A program made the translations under genes and the position numbers. The notes under the pieces were generated by a model that ran no database searches, was not told the DNA's origin, and saw only the letters and a list, made by a program, of their open reading frames with translations. From Delftia sp. PS-11 (GTDB taxonomy: Bacteria > Pseudomonadota > Gammaproteobacteria > Burkholderiales > Burkholderiaceae_C): DNA of 64,000 bases. The DNA lies in NCBI RefSeq assembly GCF_029870285.1, contig NZ_JACSYA010000024.1:1-64000 (forward strand), written 5' to 3'. This document shows positions 35,951-46,160 of the stretch, one piece after another (positions within the stretch are counted from its first letter, which is position 1; each line of letters starts with the position of its first letter).

Positions 35951-37108
35951 ATGACTGAGCGCCGCACAATCTCTCGTTTCTTTCGTATCAACCTGTGGTT
36001 GCATCGCTGGTGCAGTCTGGTGGCCACTCTGCCTTTCCTGATCCTGTGCTTGACCGGGACGGTGCTGATCTTTCACGAAGAGATAGATGCCGCGCTGGGC
36101 CATGTCCCGGTGCCGCAGCTTGAAGCGATGCCGCACCGGCCACTCCAGGAGTCCATCGACAACCTGCTGGCAGCCAATACCGACGAGCGAGTGGCCAGCA
36201 TCGGACTGGACGCGCAGGATCACGCAGGCCTGCTGATGGCCGCAATGGTACCCAACGAGGCACGTCGCTTCGAGGGCATTAAGATGCGCTATGCCGAACT
36301 GGCAACGGCAAAGCCGACTGCCCATACGGTGGACCCGACTCGCACTCTCACCGGCTTCCTGCTGGAGTTGCATGCGCGTTGGTTTCTCGGGCCGGTTGGT
36401 GAGATTGTCGGCGCAGTGATCGCGCTACTGGTGATGATTTCGCTGGTGTCTGGGTTGGTCGTCTACTGGCCGCATGCAAAGAAGGTCATCTTCGGTCTGC
36501 TGCGGCGCGGACGCGGGCCACGGCTGCGTCAACTGGATCTGCACAATTTCATTGGCGTGGTGGTGCTGGGCTGGGCATTTGCCGTCAGCCTGACCGGCGT
36601 ACTGCTTGGGCTGGGGACGGTGGCGACCGGCGTCTGGACGGCTGCCACGCTGAACGAATTGCGCGACCGGGTCGCCGGTGGTGATGTGGATCTGCGGCGG
36701 CCGCCGGTAACTCTGGATGCCGCCGCCGCGGCGGTGGAGCGCCTGGCGCCCAAGGGCTGGAAGGTCGGCACGGTAATCTATCCGGGCACCGAGTATTCGA
36801 CGCCGCGGCACTACGCTGTGCTGGTGATGGCGCCTGCGGGTTTGGGGCGCCGGCTGTTTCGCGCCGGGCTGGTCGATGCCGGCAACGGCGAGGTTGTCGC
36901 GCTGCTGGAGATGCCCTGGTACATGCAGGCCATCATCCTGTCGCAGCCGCTGCATTTCGGCAACTACGGCGGCCTTCCCCTCAAGCTGCTGTGGACACTG
37001 TGTACTTGGCTCACACTCTATATCACGGTCAATGGCGCCTGGATGTGGTGGGACCGGCGTCGAGCCCGCGCCACACACTCGCGCAATGCAGCGGGAGGTG
37101 CCTCATGA
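35951..37108 (+). CDS. PepSY-associated transmembrane protein (iron-uptake type)
   Basis: A 385-residue inner-membrane protein of the PepSY_TM/PiuB family with four helices. Helix 1 (residues about 15-38) carries HRWCSLVATLPFLILCLTGT; later ones include LHARWFLGPVGEIVGAVIAL and HNFIGVVVLGWAFAVSLTGV. Histidines in helices 1 and 3 may ligate heme, and relatives reduce or help release iron from siderophores. It sits 23 bp after the PvdO-like gene. ATG 35951 is the best start: the longer frame overlaps the previous gene. No strong ribosome site is visible, which fits coupling to the gene before. Confidence 0.82.
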   Translation: MTERRTISRFFRINLWLHRWCSLVATLPFLILCLTGTVLIFHEEIDAALGHVPVPQLEAMPHRPLQESIDNLLAANTDERVASIGLDAQDHAGLLMAAMVPNEARRFEGIKMRYAELATAKPTAHTVDPTRTLTGFLLELHARWFLGPVGEIVGAVIALLVMISLVSGLVVYWPHAKKVIFGLLRRGRGPRLRQLDLHNFIGVVVLGWAFAVSLTGVLLGLGTVATGVWTAATLNELRDRVAGGDVDLRRPPVTLDAAAAAVERLAPKGWKVGTVIYPGTEYSTPRHYAVLVMAPAGLGRRLFRAGLVDAGNGEVVALLEMPWYMQAIILSQPLHFGNYGGLPLKLLWTLCTWLTLYITVNGAWMWWDRRRARATHSRNAAGGAS

Positions 37109-37287
37109 CTGGCGCACGCACAATGATGGCTGCGGTGCTCATGGCATTGTTGTCGCTGGCCGGCATCGTCGGCATGCTGGTTGCCGAAGCCGGCGCGTGG
37201 GACGTGGTGTTCTGCTTCTTGGCGCTGCTCCCTTGCATGGTGGCTGCTGCGTGCTGGTGGCTCTGGCGCAGCCAGGGCGGTCGATGA
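37105..37287 (+). CDS. Small two-helix membrane protein of the iron-uptake unit
   Basis: A 60-residue protein with two hydrophobic helices (about 8-28 and 34-54) and a short cytoplasmic end. It starts inside the stop codon of the PepSY gene (ATGA). Similar tiny membrane proteins occur behind PepSY_TM genes in siderophore loci. No function is known. Confidence 0.65.
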   Translation: MTGARTMMAAVLMALLSLAGIVGMLVAEAGAWDVVFCFLALLPCMVAAACWWLWRSQGGR

Positions 37288-37417
37288 AGTTGCGGACCCT
37301 GGTGTCGCAGCGCAGCTCGCTCGTGTTTTGCGAGCATTGCTGCAGTTCTTGTGCGGGCCGCCGGTATTTCTCCGTGCGATGTGCGCCCGATTGTCCCGCC
37401 AGCCGCAGGCTGCGGAC

Positions 37418-37446
37418 TTGGCCGGTTGGCAGTTTGCGGGTACAAT
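37418..37446 (+). promoter_or_regulatory. Predicted promoter of the rimP-nusA-infB operon
   Basis: TTGGCC at 37418-37423 and TACAAT at 37441-37446 with 17-bp spacing. Transcription would begin near 37453, so the hairpin at 37462 would be the first structure made. Confidence 0.6.
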
Positions 37447-37461
37447 GGCGCATTCACGACC

Positions 37462-37492
37462 AAACGGGCGGGTAACAACCGCCCGTTTTTTT
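37462..37492 (+). terminator. Intrinsic terminator in the rimP leader, possible attenuator
   Basis: AAACGGGCGG (37462-37471) pairs with CCGCCCGTTT (37479-37488), followed by eight T residues. It could end the iron-uptake unit or stop leader transcripts begun at the promoter just before it. If the latter, it would be a premature terminator controlling the operon. Confidence 0.85.
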
Positions 37493-37623
37493 TGGGCAAT
37501 CCATGATGGGCCTTGATGCCTGAGTGGATGTCCGGGGGCTCGGCGCTGCTGGGGTGTGGCTCAAAGTCATGCTGCAGGGGCGTTCCGGGTCTTTTGTGTT
37601 GGCAGGATTGAACTTAAATACAC

Positions 37624-38202
37624 GTGGCACTACAGCAAATCGTTGAACAAACCGTGACAGGTCTGGGCTATGACCTGATAGAAATAGAACGCTCGGCGGG
37701 CGGGCTGTTGCGCGTCACAATTGATTTGCCTTGGCAGGCTCCCGTGGAGGGCCTGCCTGTGCTGCCGGAACAGTTCGTGACGGTCGAAGACTGCGAGAAA
37801 GTGACGCGCCAGCTGCAGTTCGCGCTGGAGGTCGACGGCGTGGACTACACGCGCCTCGAAGTGTCTTCGCCGGGCATCGACCGCCCCCTGCGCAACGAGC
37901 AGGACTTCATCCGCTTCACGGGCGAAGTCATCGATCTGACGCTCAAGGAGCCCATGGGCGCCGCTGCGGCAGGCCAGGTCAGTGCCAACCGCAAGAAATT
38001 CCGTGGCACGCTGGAGCGCACCGAAGAGGGGGGCTGGCAGATCGTCTGGAGCGACGAGCCGCCGGTCAAGCCAGGCCAGCGGGTCAGCAAGAAGCGTGTG
38101 CCTGCGCCTTTGCAGGCGCTGGGCTTCACGCTCGACGAGCTGCGTGAGGCTCGGCTGGCGCCTATCGTGGACTTCAAAGGACGAGCCGCCAAGCCGGTCT
38201 GA
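37624..38202 (+). CDS. rimP: Ribosome maturation factor RimP
   Basis: A 192-residue protein needed for late maturation of the 30S subunit. It contains VEQTVTGLGYDLIEIE at the N-terminus and LEVSSPGIDRPLRNEQDF, the family signature. The length, with an insert near residues 35-48, is usual for betaproteobacteria. It starts at GTG 37624. It is the first gene of the conserved rimP-nusA-infB operon. Confidence 0.95.
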   Translation: MALQQIVEQTVTGLGYDLIEIERSAGGLLRVTIDLPWQAPVEGLPVLPEQFVTVEDCEKVTRQLQFALEVDGVDYTRLEVSSPGIDRPLRNEQDFIRFTGEVIDLTLKEPMGAAAAGQVSANRKKFRGTLERTEEGGWQIVWSDEPPVKPGQRVSKKRVPAPLQALGFTLDELREARLAPIVDFKGRAAKPV

Positions 38203-38285
38203 GCGGGGCAGGCTACATCGAACATTGGGGCATGGGGGCTCGCCGCAGCCACTTCCGTGCGTGATTGAAATAGGAGAGTCGTCGC

Positions 38286-39773
38286 ATGAATCGCGAACTG
38301 TTGATGTTGGTAGAAGCCATTTCGCGCGAAAAGAACGTGGAGCGCGATGTGGTGTTTGGCGCCGTGGAGTCGGCGCTGGCCCAAGCCACGAAGAAGCTGT
38401 ACCAAGGTGAAGTGGACATCCGCGTATCCATCGACCGCGAAAGTGGCAATTACGACACCTTCCGCCGCTGGCTCGTGGTGCCCGATGACGCGGGCCTGCA
38501 AAATCCCGAAGCCGAGGAAATGCTCATGGACGCGCAGGACCGCGTGCCCGGCATCTCCGAGGGCGAGTACATCGAGGAAGAGGTCGAGTCGCTGCCCATC
38601 GGTCGCATCGGCGCCATGGCGGCCAAGCAGGTCATCCTGCAAAAGATCCGCGATGCCGAGCGCGAGATGCTGCTCAATGAATTCCTGGCCCGTGGCGATA
38701 AAATTTTCACTGGCACGGTCAAGCGCATGGACAAGGGCGACATCATTGTCGAAGCCGGCCGCGTCGAAGGCCGCCTGCGCCGCAGCGAAATGATCCCCAA
38801 GGAAAACCTGCGCAACGGCGACCGCGTGCGTGCCATGATCATGGAAGTGGACGCCACGCTGCGCGGCGCGCCCATCATCCTGTCGCGTTCGGCGCCCGAG
38901 TTCATGGTCGAGCTGTTCCGCAATGAAGTGCCCGAGATCGAGCAGGGCCTGCTGGAGATCAAGAGCTGCGCACGCGATGCGGGCAGCCGCGCCAAGATCG
39001 CCGTGCTCAGCCATGACAAGCGTGTCGATCCCATCGGCACCTGCGTGGGCGTGCGCGGCACCCGCGTCAACGCCGTGACCAACGAACTGGCCGGCGAGCG
39101 TGTGGACATCGTGCTGTGGTCTGAAGATCCCGCGCAGTTCGTGATCGGCGCGCTGGCTCCGGCCAACGTCTCCTCCATCGTGGTGGATGAGGAAAAGCAT
39201 GCCATGGATGTGGTCGTGGACGAGGAAAACCTCGCCATCGCCATTGGACGTGGCGGCCAGAACGTGCGCCTGGCTTCCGAGCTGACCGGCTGGAAGATCA
39301 ACATCATGGATGCTGCCGAATCGGCGCAGAAGCAGGCCGACGAATCCGCCGTCGCCCGCCTGCTTTTCATGGAAAAGCTCGATGTGGACGAGGAAATCGC
39401 CAACATCCTCATCGAAGAAGGCTTCGAGACGCTGGAAGAAGTGGCCTATGTGCCGCTGCAGGAAATGCTCGAAATCGAAGCCTTCGACGAAGAAACCGTG
39501 AACGAGCTGCGCAGCCGCGCCAAGGACGCGCTGCTGACGCAGGAAATCGCTCGCGAAGAAAATGTGAGCAAAGTGTCGCAGGATCTGCTGACGCTCGAAG
39601 GAATCACTCCCGAAATCGTGGACAAGCTGGCCCAGGCCGACGTGCACACGCGTGACGATCTGGCCGATCTGGCCATCGATGAGTTGACCGAGCTGACCGG
39701 GCAGACCGAAGAAGAAGCGAAAGCTTTGATCATGAAGGCGCGTGAACACTGGTTCACCGCAGGGCAAGAGTAA
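38286..39773 (+). CDS. nusA: Transcription termination/antitermination factor NusA
   Basis: A 495-residue RNA polymerase-binding factor: N-terminal domain (1-130), S1 domain, two KH domains ([20 protein letters not shown] in KH2) and two C-terminal acidic repeats typical of proteobacteria. AGGAGA precedes ATG 38286. It modulates pausing, rho-independent termination and rRNA antitermination, and in E. coli controls its own operon. Confidence 0.97.
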   Translation: MNRELLMLVEAISREKNVERDVVFGAVESALAQATKKLYQGEVDIRVSIDRESGNYDTFRRWLVVPDDAGLQNPEAEEMLMDAQDRVPGISEGEYIEEEVESLPIGRIGAMAAKQVILQKIRDAEREMLLNEFLARGDKIFTGTVKRMDKGDIIVEAGRVEGRLRRSEMIPKENLRNGDRVRAMIMEVDATLRGAPIILSRSAPEFMVELFRNEVPEIEQGLLEIKSCARDAGSRAKIAVLSHDKRVDPIGTCVGVRGTRVNAVTNELAGERVDIVLWSEDPAQFVIGALAPANVSSIVVDEEKHAMDVVVDEENLAIAIGRGGQNVRLASELTGWKINIMDAAESAQKQADESAVARLLFMEKLDVDEEIANILIEEGFETLEEVAYVPLQEMLEIEAFDEETVNELRSRAKDALLTQEIAREENVSKVSQDLLTLEGITPEIVDKLAQADVHTRDDLADLAIDELTELTGQTEEEAKALIMKAREHWFTAGQE

Positions 39774-39796
39774 GGTCAGGGAGGTTCAGAGCATTT

Positions 39797-42676
39797 ATGT
39801 CCAGTAATACGGTTGCCGAGTTTGCAAAAGAGCTCAACAAGACCCCTGACACGTTGCTGCAGCAGCTCAAGTCTGCCGGCGTGGCCAAGGGAAGCGCGTC
39901 TGACGCACTGACAGAGGCTGACAAGCAGCAGCTGCTCAGCCATCTGCAGGCCAGCCATGGCGGCAGCGGCGCGAAAAAGATCACGCTGACCAAGCGGTCG
40001 ACCAGCGAGATCAAGCAGGCCGACTCTTCGGGGCGTGCCCGCACCATCCAGGTGGAAGTGCGCAAGAAGCGCACCTTCATCAAGCGTGAAGAAGGCAGTG
40101 CCGATGCTTCCGCTGCGGATCATGCTGCTGCCAAGGAGCAGCGCGCCGCTTCCGAGCGCGAGTCGCAGGAACTGGTGCGCCGCGAGGAGCAGGCCCGCCA
40201 GGAAGCTGAACGCATCACCCAACAGGAGGAAGAACTGGTGCGCCAGCGTAACGAGCGTGAAGAGCGCGAACGCCGCGAGCGTGAGGCCGAAGAGCGTGCA
40301 GCCGCCTATGCAGCTGCCGAAGCGGCCAAGATCGCCGAGGCCAACCGTGCCAAGGAAGAGGCTTCGCGTGAGCAGGCCGCCGAGCAGGCCGCCCGTGCCC
40401 AGGCCCAGGCTGCTGCCCGTGCCAAGGCCGAAGAGGAGTCCAGGGCCCGCGCAGCCGAGGAAGCCGAGCGCGCCAAGGATCTGGAAGACCGCCGCCGCAA
40501 GGCGCTGGCAGAGGCCGAGGCCATCCGCGCCATGATGGCTGCGCCCAAGAAGGTGCTCGTGGCCAAGAAGCCCGAAGAACCCAAGCCTGCGCCCAAGCCT
40601 GCAGCACCTGCGGCCGATGCCAAGAAGTCCACGCTGCACAAGCCTGCGGGCGGTGGTGCACCGTCCGGCGGTGGCACTGGCAATGGCGGTGGCGCGCGTT
40701 CCGGTGCGCCTTCCGGCGGTGCCGGCGGCAAGGAAGTCAAGTCTGCCAAGCTCTCGTCGAGCTGGGCGGGCGATGGCAAGAAAAAGGAAATCAAGACCCG
40801 GGGCGACAGCTCCGGTGGTGTGGGCGGCCGCTCCAACTGGCGCGGTGGCCCGCGCGGCGGACGCCGTGGCAATGACCGCAACGACGGTCACCAGCAAAAT
40901 GCCGCAGCCGAATTCCGCGCCATTGAAGTTCATGTGCCCGAGACCATCACCGTGGCCGAGCTGGCACACAAGATGTCGGTCAAGGCGTCCGAGCTGATCA
41001 AGATTCTGATGAAGATGGGCCAGATGGTCACCATCAACCAGCCTCTGGATCAGGACACGGCCATGATCGTGGTCGAGGAAATGGGCCACACGGCCAAGGT
41101 CGCTGCCCTGGACGATCCCGAAGCCTTCACGGCCGAGGAAGTCTCCCACCAGGAAGCGGCTCTGGAGTCGCGCGCTCCCGTGGTCACCGTCATGGGCCAC
41201 GTGGACCACGGCAAGACCTCGCTGCTGGACTACATCCGCCGCACCAAGGTTGCGTCGGGCGAAGCCGGCGGCATCACCCAGCACATCGGCGCTTACCATG
41301 TGGAAACGCCGCGCGGCATCGTCACCTTCCTGGATACCCCGGGCCACGAGGCTTTCACGGCCATGCGTGCCCGTGGCGCCCAGGCAACCGACATCGTCAT
41401 CCTGGTCTGTGCGGCCGATGACGGCGTGATGCCCCAGACCAAGGAAGCCATCAAGCACGCCAAGGCGGCTGGTGTGCCCATCGTGGTTGCCATCACCAAG
41501 GCCGACAAGCCCGATGCCAACCCCGACCGAGTCAAGCAGGAACTGGTGGTCGAGGAAGTGGTGCCCGAAGAGTACGGCGGTGAGTCGCCCTTCGTGGCCG
41601 TGTCCTCCAAGACTGGCCAGGGCATCGATGAGCTGCTGGAAAACGTGCTGCTGCAGGCCGAAGTGCTGGAGCTGAAGGCGCCGGTGCTGGCATCTGCCAA
41701 GGGCCTGGTCATCGAAGCGCAGCTGGACAAGGGCCGTGGCCCTGTGGCCACGGTGCTGGTGCAGTCCGGCACGCTCAAGGTGGGCGATGTGGTGCTGGCC
41801 GGCCAGACCTATGGCCGCGTGCGCGCCATGCTGGACGAAGATGGCAAGCAGACCAAGTCGGCAGGCCCCTCGATCCCGGTGGAAATCCAGGGTCTGTCAG
41901 ACGTGCCCCAGGCCGGCGACGACTTCATGGTGCTGCAGGACGAGCGCCGCGCCCGCGAAATCGCGACCTACCGCGCCGGCAAGTTCCGCAACACCAAGCT
42001 GGCGCGCCAACAGGCAGCCAAGCTGGAGAACATGTTTGCCGAAATGGGTGCGGGCGGCGAGGTTCAGACCCTGCCCATCATCGTCAAGGCCGACATGCAG
42101 GGCTCGCAGGAAGCGCTGGGCGCATCGCTGCTCAAGCTGTCCACCGAAGAAATCCGCGTGCAGCTGGTCTACTCGGGCGTGGGCGGCATCAGCGAATCCG
42201 ACGTGAACCTGGCGCTGGCTTCCAAGGCCATCATCATCGGCTTCAACGTGCGCGCCGATGCCCAGGCCCGCAAGACGGCCGAGAGCAACGATGTGGATCT
42301 GCGCTACTACAACATCATCTACGACGCGGTCGAAGAGGTGAAGGCAGCCATGTCCGGCATGCTGGCGCCCGAGCGCAAGGAAGAGATCATCGGCATGGCC
42401 GAGATCCGCACGGTGTTCGTCGCGTCCAAGATCGGCACGGTGGCCGGCTCCTACATCACGCAGGGCCAGGTCACGCGCAACGCGCATTTCCGCCTGCTGC
42501 GCGAAAACGTGGTCATCTACACGGGCGAGATCGAATCGCTCAAGCGCATGAAGGACGACGTCAAGGAAGTCAAGGAAGGCTTCGAGTGCGGTATCAAGCT
42601 CAAGAACTACAACGACATTCGCGAAGGCGACGTGCTCGAAGTGTTCGAGATCAAGGAAATCGCCCGTACGCTGTAA
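39797..42676 (+). CDS. infB: Translation initiation factor IF-2
   Basis: A 959-residue GTPase that places initiator tRNA on the 30S subunit and promotes subunit joining. The N-terminus has IF2N modules ([18 protein letters not shown]), then a long charged Glu/Arg/Ala coiled region and a Gly-rich stretch (about 280-370). The GTPase core has [21 protein letters not shown] and a TKAD motif. C-terminal domains bind fMet-tRNA. Internal start sites that make shorter IF2 forms are common in enterobacteria and not obvious here. Confidence 0.98.
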   Translation: MSSNTVAEFAKELNKTPDTLLQQLKSAGVAKGSASDALTEADKQQLLSHLQASHGGSGAKKITLTKRSTSEIKQADSSGRARTIQVEVRKKRTFIKREEGSADASAADHAAAKEQRAASERESQELVRREEQARQEAERITQQEEELVRQRNEREERERREREAEERAAAYAAAEAAKIAEANRAKEEASREQAAEQAARAQAQAAARAKAEEESRARAAEEAERAKDLEDRRRKALAEAEAIRAMMAAPKKVLVAKKPEEPKPAPKPAAPAADAKKSTLHKPAGGGAPSGGGTGNGGGARSGAPSGGAGGKEVKSAKLSSSWAGDGKKKEIKTRGDSSGGVGGRSNWRGGPRGGRRGNDRNDGHQQNAAAEFRAIEVHVPETITVAELAHKMSVKASELIKILMKMGQMVTINQPLDQDTAMIVVEEMGHTAKVAALDDPEAFTAEEVSHQEAALESRAPVVTVMGHVDHGKTSLLDYIRRTKVASGEAGGITQHIGAYHVETPRGIVTFLDTPGHEAFTAMRARGAQATDIVILVCAADDGVMPQTKEAIKHAKAAGVPIVVAITKADKPDANPDRVKQELVVEEVVPEEYGGESPFVAVSSKTGQGIDELLENVLLQAEVLELKAPVLASAKGLVIEAQLDKGRGPVATVLVQSGTLKVGDVVLAGQTYGRVRAMLDEDGKQTKSAGPSIPVEIQGLSDVPQAGDDFMVLQDERRAREIATYRAGKFRNTKLARQQAAKLENMFAEMGAGGEVQTLPIIVKADMQGSQEALGASLLKLSTEEIRVQLVYSGVGGISESDVNLALASKAIIIGFNVRADAQARKTAESNDVDLRYYNIIYDAVEEVKAAMSGMLAPERKEEIIGMAEIRTVFVASKIGTVAGSYITQGQVTRNAHFRLLRENVVIYTGEIESLKRMKDDVKEVKEGFECGIKLKNYNDIREGDVLEVFEIKEIARTL

Positions 42677-42682
42677 TCCGAC

Positions 42683-43054
42683 ATGGCAACACGCAAGAGT
42701 GCTGCGCCCAACCGCAGCTTCAAGGTCGCCGACCAGATCCAGCGTGATCTGGCGGAGCTGATCGCGCGCGAGCTCAAGGACCCGCGCGTGGGCATGGTGA
42801 CGCTGCAAAGCGTGGAGGTGACTCCGGACTATGCCCACGCCAAGGTTTTCTTCAGCCTGCTCGTGGGCGATCCGCAGGCCACGCAGGATGCGCTCAACCA
42901 GGCTGCGGGCTTCCTGCGCAACGGCCTGTTCAAGCGCCTGCACATCCACACGGTGCCCACGCTGCACTTCATCTACGACCGCACCACCGAGCGTGCGGCG
43001 GACATGAATGCGCTGATCGCCAAGGCCGTCTCTTCGCGCGCAAAGGAAGAGTAG
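42683..43054 (+). CDS. rbfA: 30S ribosome-binding factor RbfA
   Basis: A 123-residue KH-like protein that helps mature the 16S rRNA 5' end. [14 protein letters not shown] opening ([20 protein letters not shown]), [22 protein letters not shown] is the family signature. It follows infB by six bases. Confidence 0.96.
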   Translation: MATRKSAAPNRSFKVADQIQRDLAELIARELKDPRVGMVTLQSVEVTPDYAHAKVFFSLLVGDPQATQDALNQAAGFLRNGLFKRLHIHTVPTLHFIYDRTTERAADMNALIAKAVSSRAKEE

Positions 43055-43058
43055 CCCC

Positions 43059-44024
43059 ATGAACGCGCCACGCACCAGGGTGCAGCGGCGCCCTGTGCAT
43101 GGGGTGTTGCTGCTCGACAAACCGCTGGGCCTGTCCAGCAATGATGCCTTGCAGAAGGTCAAATGGCTGCTGCGCGCCGAAAAGGCCGGCCATACCGGCA
43201 CGCTGGACCCGCTGGCCACCGGCGTGCTGCCGCTGTGCTTTGGCGCGGCGACCAAGTTCAGCCAGCTGCAGCTTGAAGCGGCCAAGACCTACGAAGCCAT
43301 TGCCCGGCTGGGCCAGACAACGACCACTGCCGATGCCGAGGGCGAGGTGCTGCGCGAGCGCACCATCGATGCGGCCGCGCTGACGCCGGAAAACCTGGCT
43401 GCTGTGCAGGCCAGGTTCACCGGGCCTCTGAGCCAGGTGCCGCCCATGTACAGCGCGCTCAAGAAAGATGGCAAAGCCCTCTACGAATACGCGCGTGCCG
43501 GCATCGAGATCGAGCGTCCGGCGCGCGATGTGACCATCCATGCGCTGCAGCTGTCGCTGACACAGGACAGCGATGGACTGCCCGCCGTCAGGATGGTGGT
43601 GACCTGCAGCAAGGGCACCTACATCCGCACCCTGGCCGAAGATGTGGGCGAGGCATTGGGCTGCGGCGCGCACCTGCGCGCGCTGCGCCGCATCGACACC
43701 GGTGGCCTGGGCGTGGAGCGCTGCATCACGCTGGCGCAGCTGGAATCCATGGACGAAGCGCAGCGCCAGGCGCAGCTGCAGCCCGTGGATGCGCTGCTCG
43801 CCGGCCACACGCCTGTCACGCTGGGCGAGCAAGATGCTGCCCGCTTTCTGACGGGCCTGCGCCGCAGGGGCACCTGGGCCGACGCGCCAAGCGTTGCGGT
43901 CTATGGCGAGCGTCCGCGCGCGCTTCTCGGAGTGGGCCATGTGCTGCGCGGGGAACTGATTCCCGAACGCTTGCTCAGCCCGCTGGAAATTCAACAGATT
44001 TTGGAAGGCACGCCGCGCCCATGA
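43059..44024 (+). CDS. truB: tRNA pseudouridine(55) synthase TruB
   Basis: A 321-residue enzyme that makes pseudouridine 55 in the T loop of tRNAs. GVLLLDKPLGLSSNDALQ and KAGHTGTLDPLATGVLPLCF are the family motifs; the catalytic Asp is in GTLDP. The C-terminus is PUA-like. Gap of 4 bp after rbfA. Confidence 0.96.
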   Translation: MNAPRTRVQRRPVHGVLLLDKPLGLSSNDALQKVKWLLRAEKAGHTGTLDPLATGVLPLCFGAATKFSQLQLEAAKTYEAIARLGQTTTTADAEGEVLRERTIDAAALTPENLAAVQARFTGPLSQVPPMYSALKKDGKALYEYARAGIEIERPARDVTIHALQLSLTQDSDGLPAVRMVVTCSKGTYIRTLAEDVGEALGCGAHLRALRRIDTGGLGVERCITLAQLESMDEAQRQAQLQPVDALLAGHTPVTLGEQDAARFLTGLRRRGTWADAPSVAVYGERPRALLGVGHVLRGELIPERLLSPLEIQQILEGTPRP

Positions 44025-44047
44025 CGCTGCGGCATTTGGAAAACATT

Positions 44048-45877
44048 ATGAGCACACAAATCCGCAATATCGCGATCATCGCCCACGTGGACCACGGCAA
44101 GACCACCATGGTGGACCAGCTGCTGCGTCAGTCCGGAACCTTTGCCGAGCACGAAAAAGTCGTGGACACGGTGATGGACAACCACGCCATCGAGCGCGAG
44201 CGCGGCATCACCATCCTGGCCAAGAACTGCGCCGTGAGCTGGAACGGCACCCACATCAACATCCTGGACACACCCGGCCACGCGGACTTCGGCGGCGAAG
44301 TCGAGCGCGCCCTGTCCATGGTGGACGGCGTGGTGCTGCTGATCGACGCGCAGGAAGGCCCCATGCCCCAGACGCGCTTCGTGACCAAGAAGGCGCTGGC
44401 CCTGGGCCTCAAGCCCATCGTCGTGGTCAACAAGGTGGACAAGCCCGGTGCGCGTCCCGACCATGTCATCAACGCCGCTTTCGACCTGTTCGACAAGCTC
44501 GGCGCCACCGATGAGCAGCTGGACTTCCCCGTGGTCTACGCCTCGGGCATCAACGGCTGGTCTTCGCTGGAAGAAGGCGCGCCTGGCGAACAGTGGGGCC
44601 CCGACATGTCGGCCCTGTTCGAGACCATCCTCAAGCACGTGCCTGCAGTCAAGGGTGACCCCACTGCCCCCGTGCAGATGCAGATCTCGGCGCTGGACTA
44701 CTCCACCTTCGTGGGCCGTATCGGCGTGGGCCGCATCACCCAGGGCACGCTCAAGGCCAGCCAGGATGTGCTGGTCATGGCCGGTCCCGACGGCAAGAGC
44801 TACAAGGGCCGCATCAACCAGATCCACAAGTTCCAGGGCCTGGACCGCGTGCAGGTCAACGAAGCCGGCCCCAGCGAGATCGTGCTGATCAACGGCATCG
44901 AAAACGTGGGCATCGGCGAGACCGTCACCGACATCGCCAATCCCGCGCCGCTGCCCATGCTCAAGATCGACGAGCCGACGCTGACCATGAACTTCTGCGT
45001 CAACACCTCGCCGCTGGCAGGCCGTGAAGGCAAGTTCGTCACCAGCCGCCAGATCTGGGACCGCCTGCAAAAGGAACTGCGCTCCAACGTGGCCCTGCGC
45101 GTCAAGGAAACCGACGAAGACGGCATCTTTGAAGTCTCCGGCCGTGGCGAACTGCACCTGACCATTTTGCTGGAAGAAATGCGCCGCGAAGGCTACGAGC
45201 TGGCTGTCTCCAAGCCGCGCGTGGTGTTCAAGGACATCAACGGCGAGCGCAACGAGCCTATCGAGCTGGTGACCGCCGACATCGAAGAAGGCCACCAGGG
45301 CGGCGTGATGCAGGCTCTGGGCGAGCGCAAGGGCGAGCTGGTGAACATGGAACCCGATGGCCGTGGCCGCGTGCGCCTGGAATACCGCATCCCGGCGCGC
45401 GGCCTGATCGGCTTCACCAACGAGTTCCTGAACCTGACCCGTGGCTCGGGCCTGATCTCCAACATCTTCGACGGCTACGAGCCGCACAAGGGCGAGATCG
45501 GTGGCCGCAAGAACGGCGTGCTGATCTCCATGGACGATGGTGAAATCTTCACCTACGCCCTGGGCAAGCTCGACGACCGTGGCCGCATGTTCGTCAAGGC
45601 CGGCGACCCGGTGTACGAAGGCATGCTGGTTGGTATCCACAGCCGTGACAACGACCTGGTGGTCAACGCCACGCGTACCAAGCAGCTGACCAACTTCCGC
45701 GTGTCCGGCAAGGAAGACGCGATCAAGATCACGCCGCCCATCGAACTGTCGCTGGAATACGCGGTGGAATTCATCGAGGACGATGAACTGGTCGAAATCA
45801 CGCCCACCAGCATCCGCCTGCGCAAGCGCCACCTCAAGGAGCACGACCGCAAGCGTGCTGCGCGCGAAGGCGCATAA
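44048..45877 (+). CDS. typA: Ribosome-associated GTPase TypA/BipA
   Basis: A 609-residue translational GTPase of the EF-G-like family: AHVDHGKTTMVDQLLRQSG, DTPGHADFGGEVER and NKVDKPGARP for nucleotide binding, then domains II, III, V and a special C-terminal domain. It aids 50S assembly and stress growth. ATG 44048 gives the usual start; an in-frame ATG at 44021 overlaps the truB stop. Followed by a strong terminator. Confidence 0.96.
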   Translation: MSTQIRNIAIIAHVDHGKTTMVDQLLRQSGTFAEHEKVVDTVMDNHAIERERGITILAKNCAVSWNGTHINILDTPGHADFGGEVERALSMVDGVVLLIDAQEGPMPQTRFVTKKALALGLKPIVVVNKVDKPGARPDHVINAAFDLFDKLGATDEQLDFPVVYASGINGWSSLEEGAPGEQWGPDMSALFETILKHVPAVKGDPTAPVQMQISALDYSTFVGRIGVGRITQGTLKASQDVLVMAGPDGKSYKGRINQIHKFQGLDRVQVNEAGPSEIVLINGIENVGIGETVTDIANPAPLPMLKIDEPTLTMNFCVNTSPLAGREGKFVTSRQIWDRLQKELRSNVALRVKETDEDGIFEVSGRGELHLTILLEEMRREGYELAVSKPRVVFKDINGERNEPIELVTADIEEGHQGGVMQALGERKGELVNMEPDGRGRVRLEYRIPARGLIGFTNEFLNLTRGSGLISNIFDGYEPHKGEIGGRKNGVLISMDDGEIFTYALGKLDDRGRMFVKAGDPVYEGMLVGIHSRDNDLVVNATRTKQLTNFRVSGKEDAIKITPPIELSLEYAVEFIEDDELVEITPTSIRLRKRHLKEHDRKRAAREGA

Positions 45878-45906
45878 GCACACCGGCGCAAGCCGCTTTG
45901 CACCTG

Positions 45907-45931
45907 AAGGCCGCTGCATGCGGCCTTTTTC
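45907..45931 (+). terminator. Rho-independent terminator of the rimP-typA cluster
   Basis: AAGGCCGC (45907-45914) pairs with GCGGCCTT (45920-45927) around TGCAT, with a T-run following. It separates typA from the riboswitch operon. Confidence 0.9.
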
Positions 45932-46001
45932 AATGCCACAGCGCCTGGCATGCCAGGGCGCTGGCCCGGCGTGGTTTTCGGCCCTGGGGTAAGATAGCCA
46001 T

Positions 46002-46079
46002 CCGCTCCGGGGTGCACGCCAGTGCTGAGATCCACACCCGAGAACTTGACCCGGGTCATGCCGGCGTAAGAAGAGCTTT
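46002..46079 (+). promoter_or_regulatory. TPP riboswitch (THI element)
   Basis: The conserved parts of the thiamin pyrophosphate aptamer are present in order: GGGGTGC at 46009-46015, the invariant GCTGAGA at 46024-46030, ACCCG at 46036-46040, then TGACCCGGGTCATGCCGGCG (about 46047-46066) and TAAGAAGAG. P1 can form from GCTC (46004-46007) and GAGC (46073-46076). It lies about 80 nt before the LuxE-like gene, so thiamin pyrophosphate should control the operon. TAAGAT at 45990-45995 may be part of the promoter. Confidence 0.92.
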
Positions 46080-46087
46080 CAACCGGA

Positions 46088-46160
46088 CATGGGCTGCGCC
46101 ACGCGCGCCCGCGCGGCGGAACTTCGGAGCATTTTGAATCGCTCACGAAGGTAGCCCATG
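46088..46160 (+). promoter_or_regulatory. Start-codon-sequestering arms downstream of the TPP aptamer
   Basis: CATGGGCTGC at 46088-46097 can pair with GTAGCCCATG at 46151-46160 (nine Watson-Crick pairs and one G-T). The second arm contains the ATG at 46158 and touches its ribosome site (GAAGG at 46147-46151). There is no T-run, so translational control is more likely than termination. A GC-rich hairpin lies between the arms. The link to ligand binding is inferred. Confidence 0.55.

Larger units (their letters stand above)
37288..37623. other. Leader region of the rimP-nusA-infB operon
   Basis: About 335 bp between the iron unit and rimP. It holds a promoter (37418-37446) and, 15-50 bp downstream of it, an intrinsic terminator (37462-37492), both listed separately. 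From 37493 to 37623 a leader of about 130 nt runs to the GTG start with no gene that I can support. Confidence 0.6.

Noticed and set aside
43991..45919. 642-codon open frame on the minus strand
   Set aside because: It is antisense to typA and has no protein-like features.
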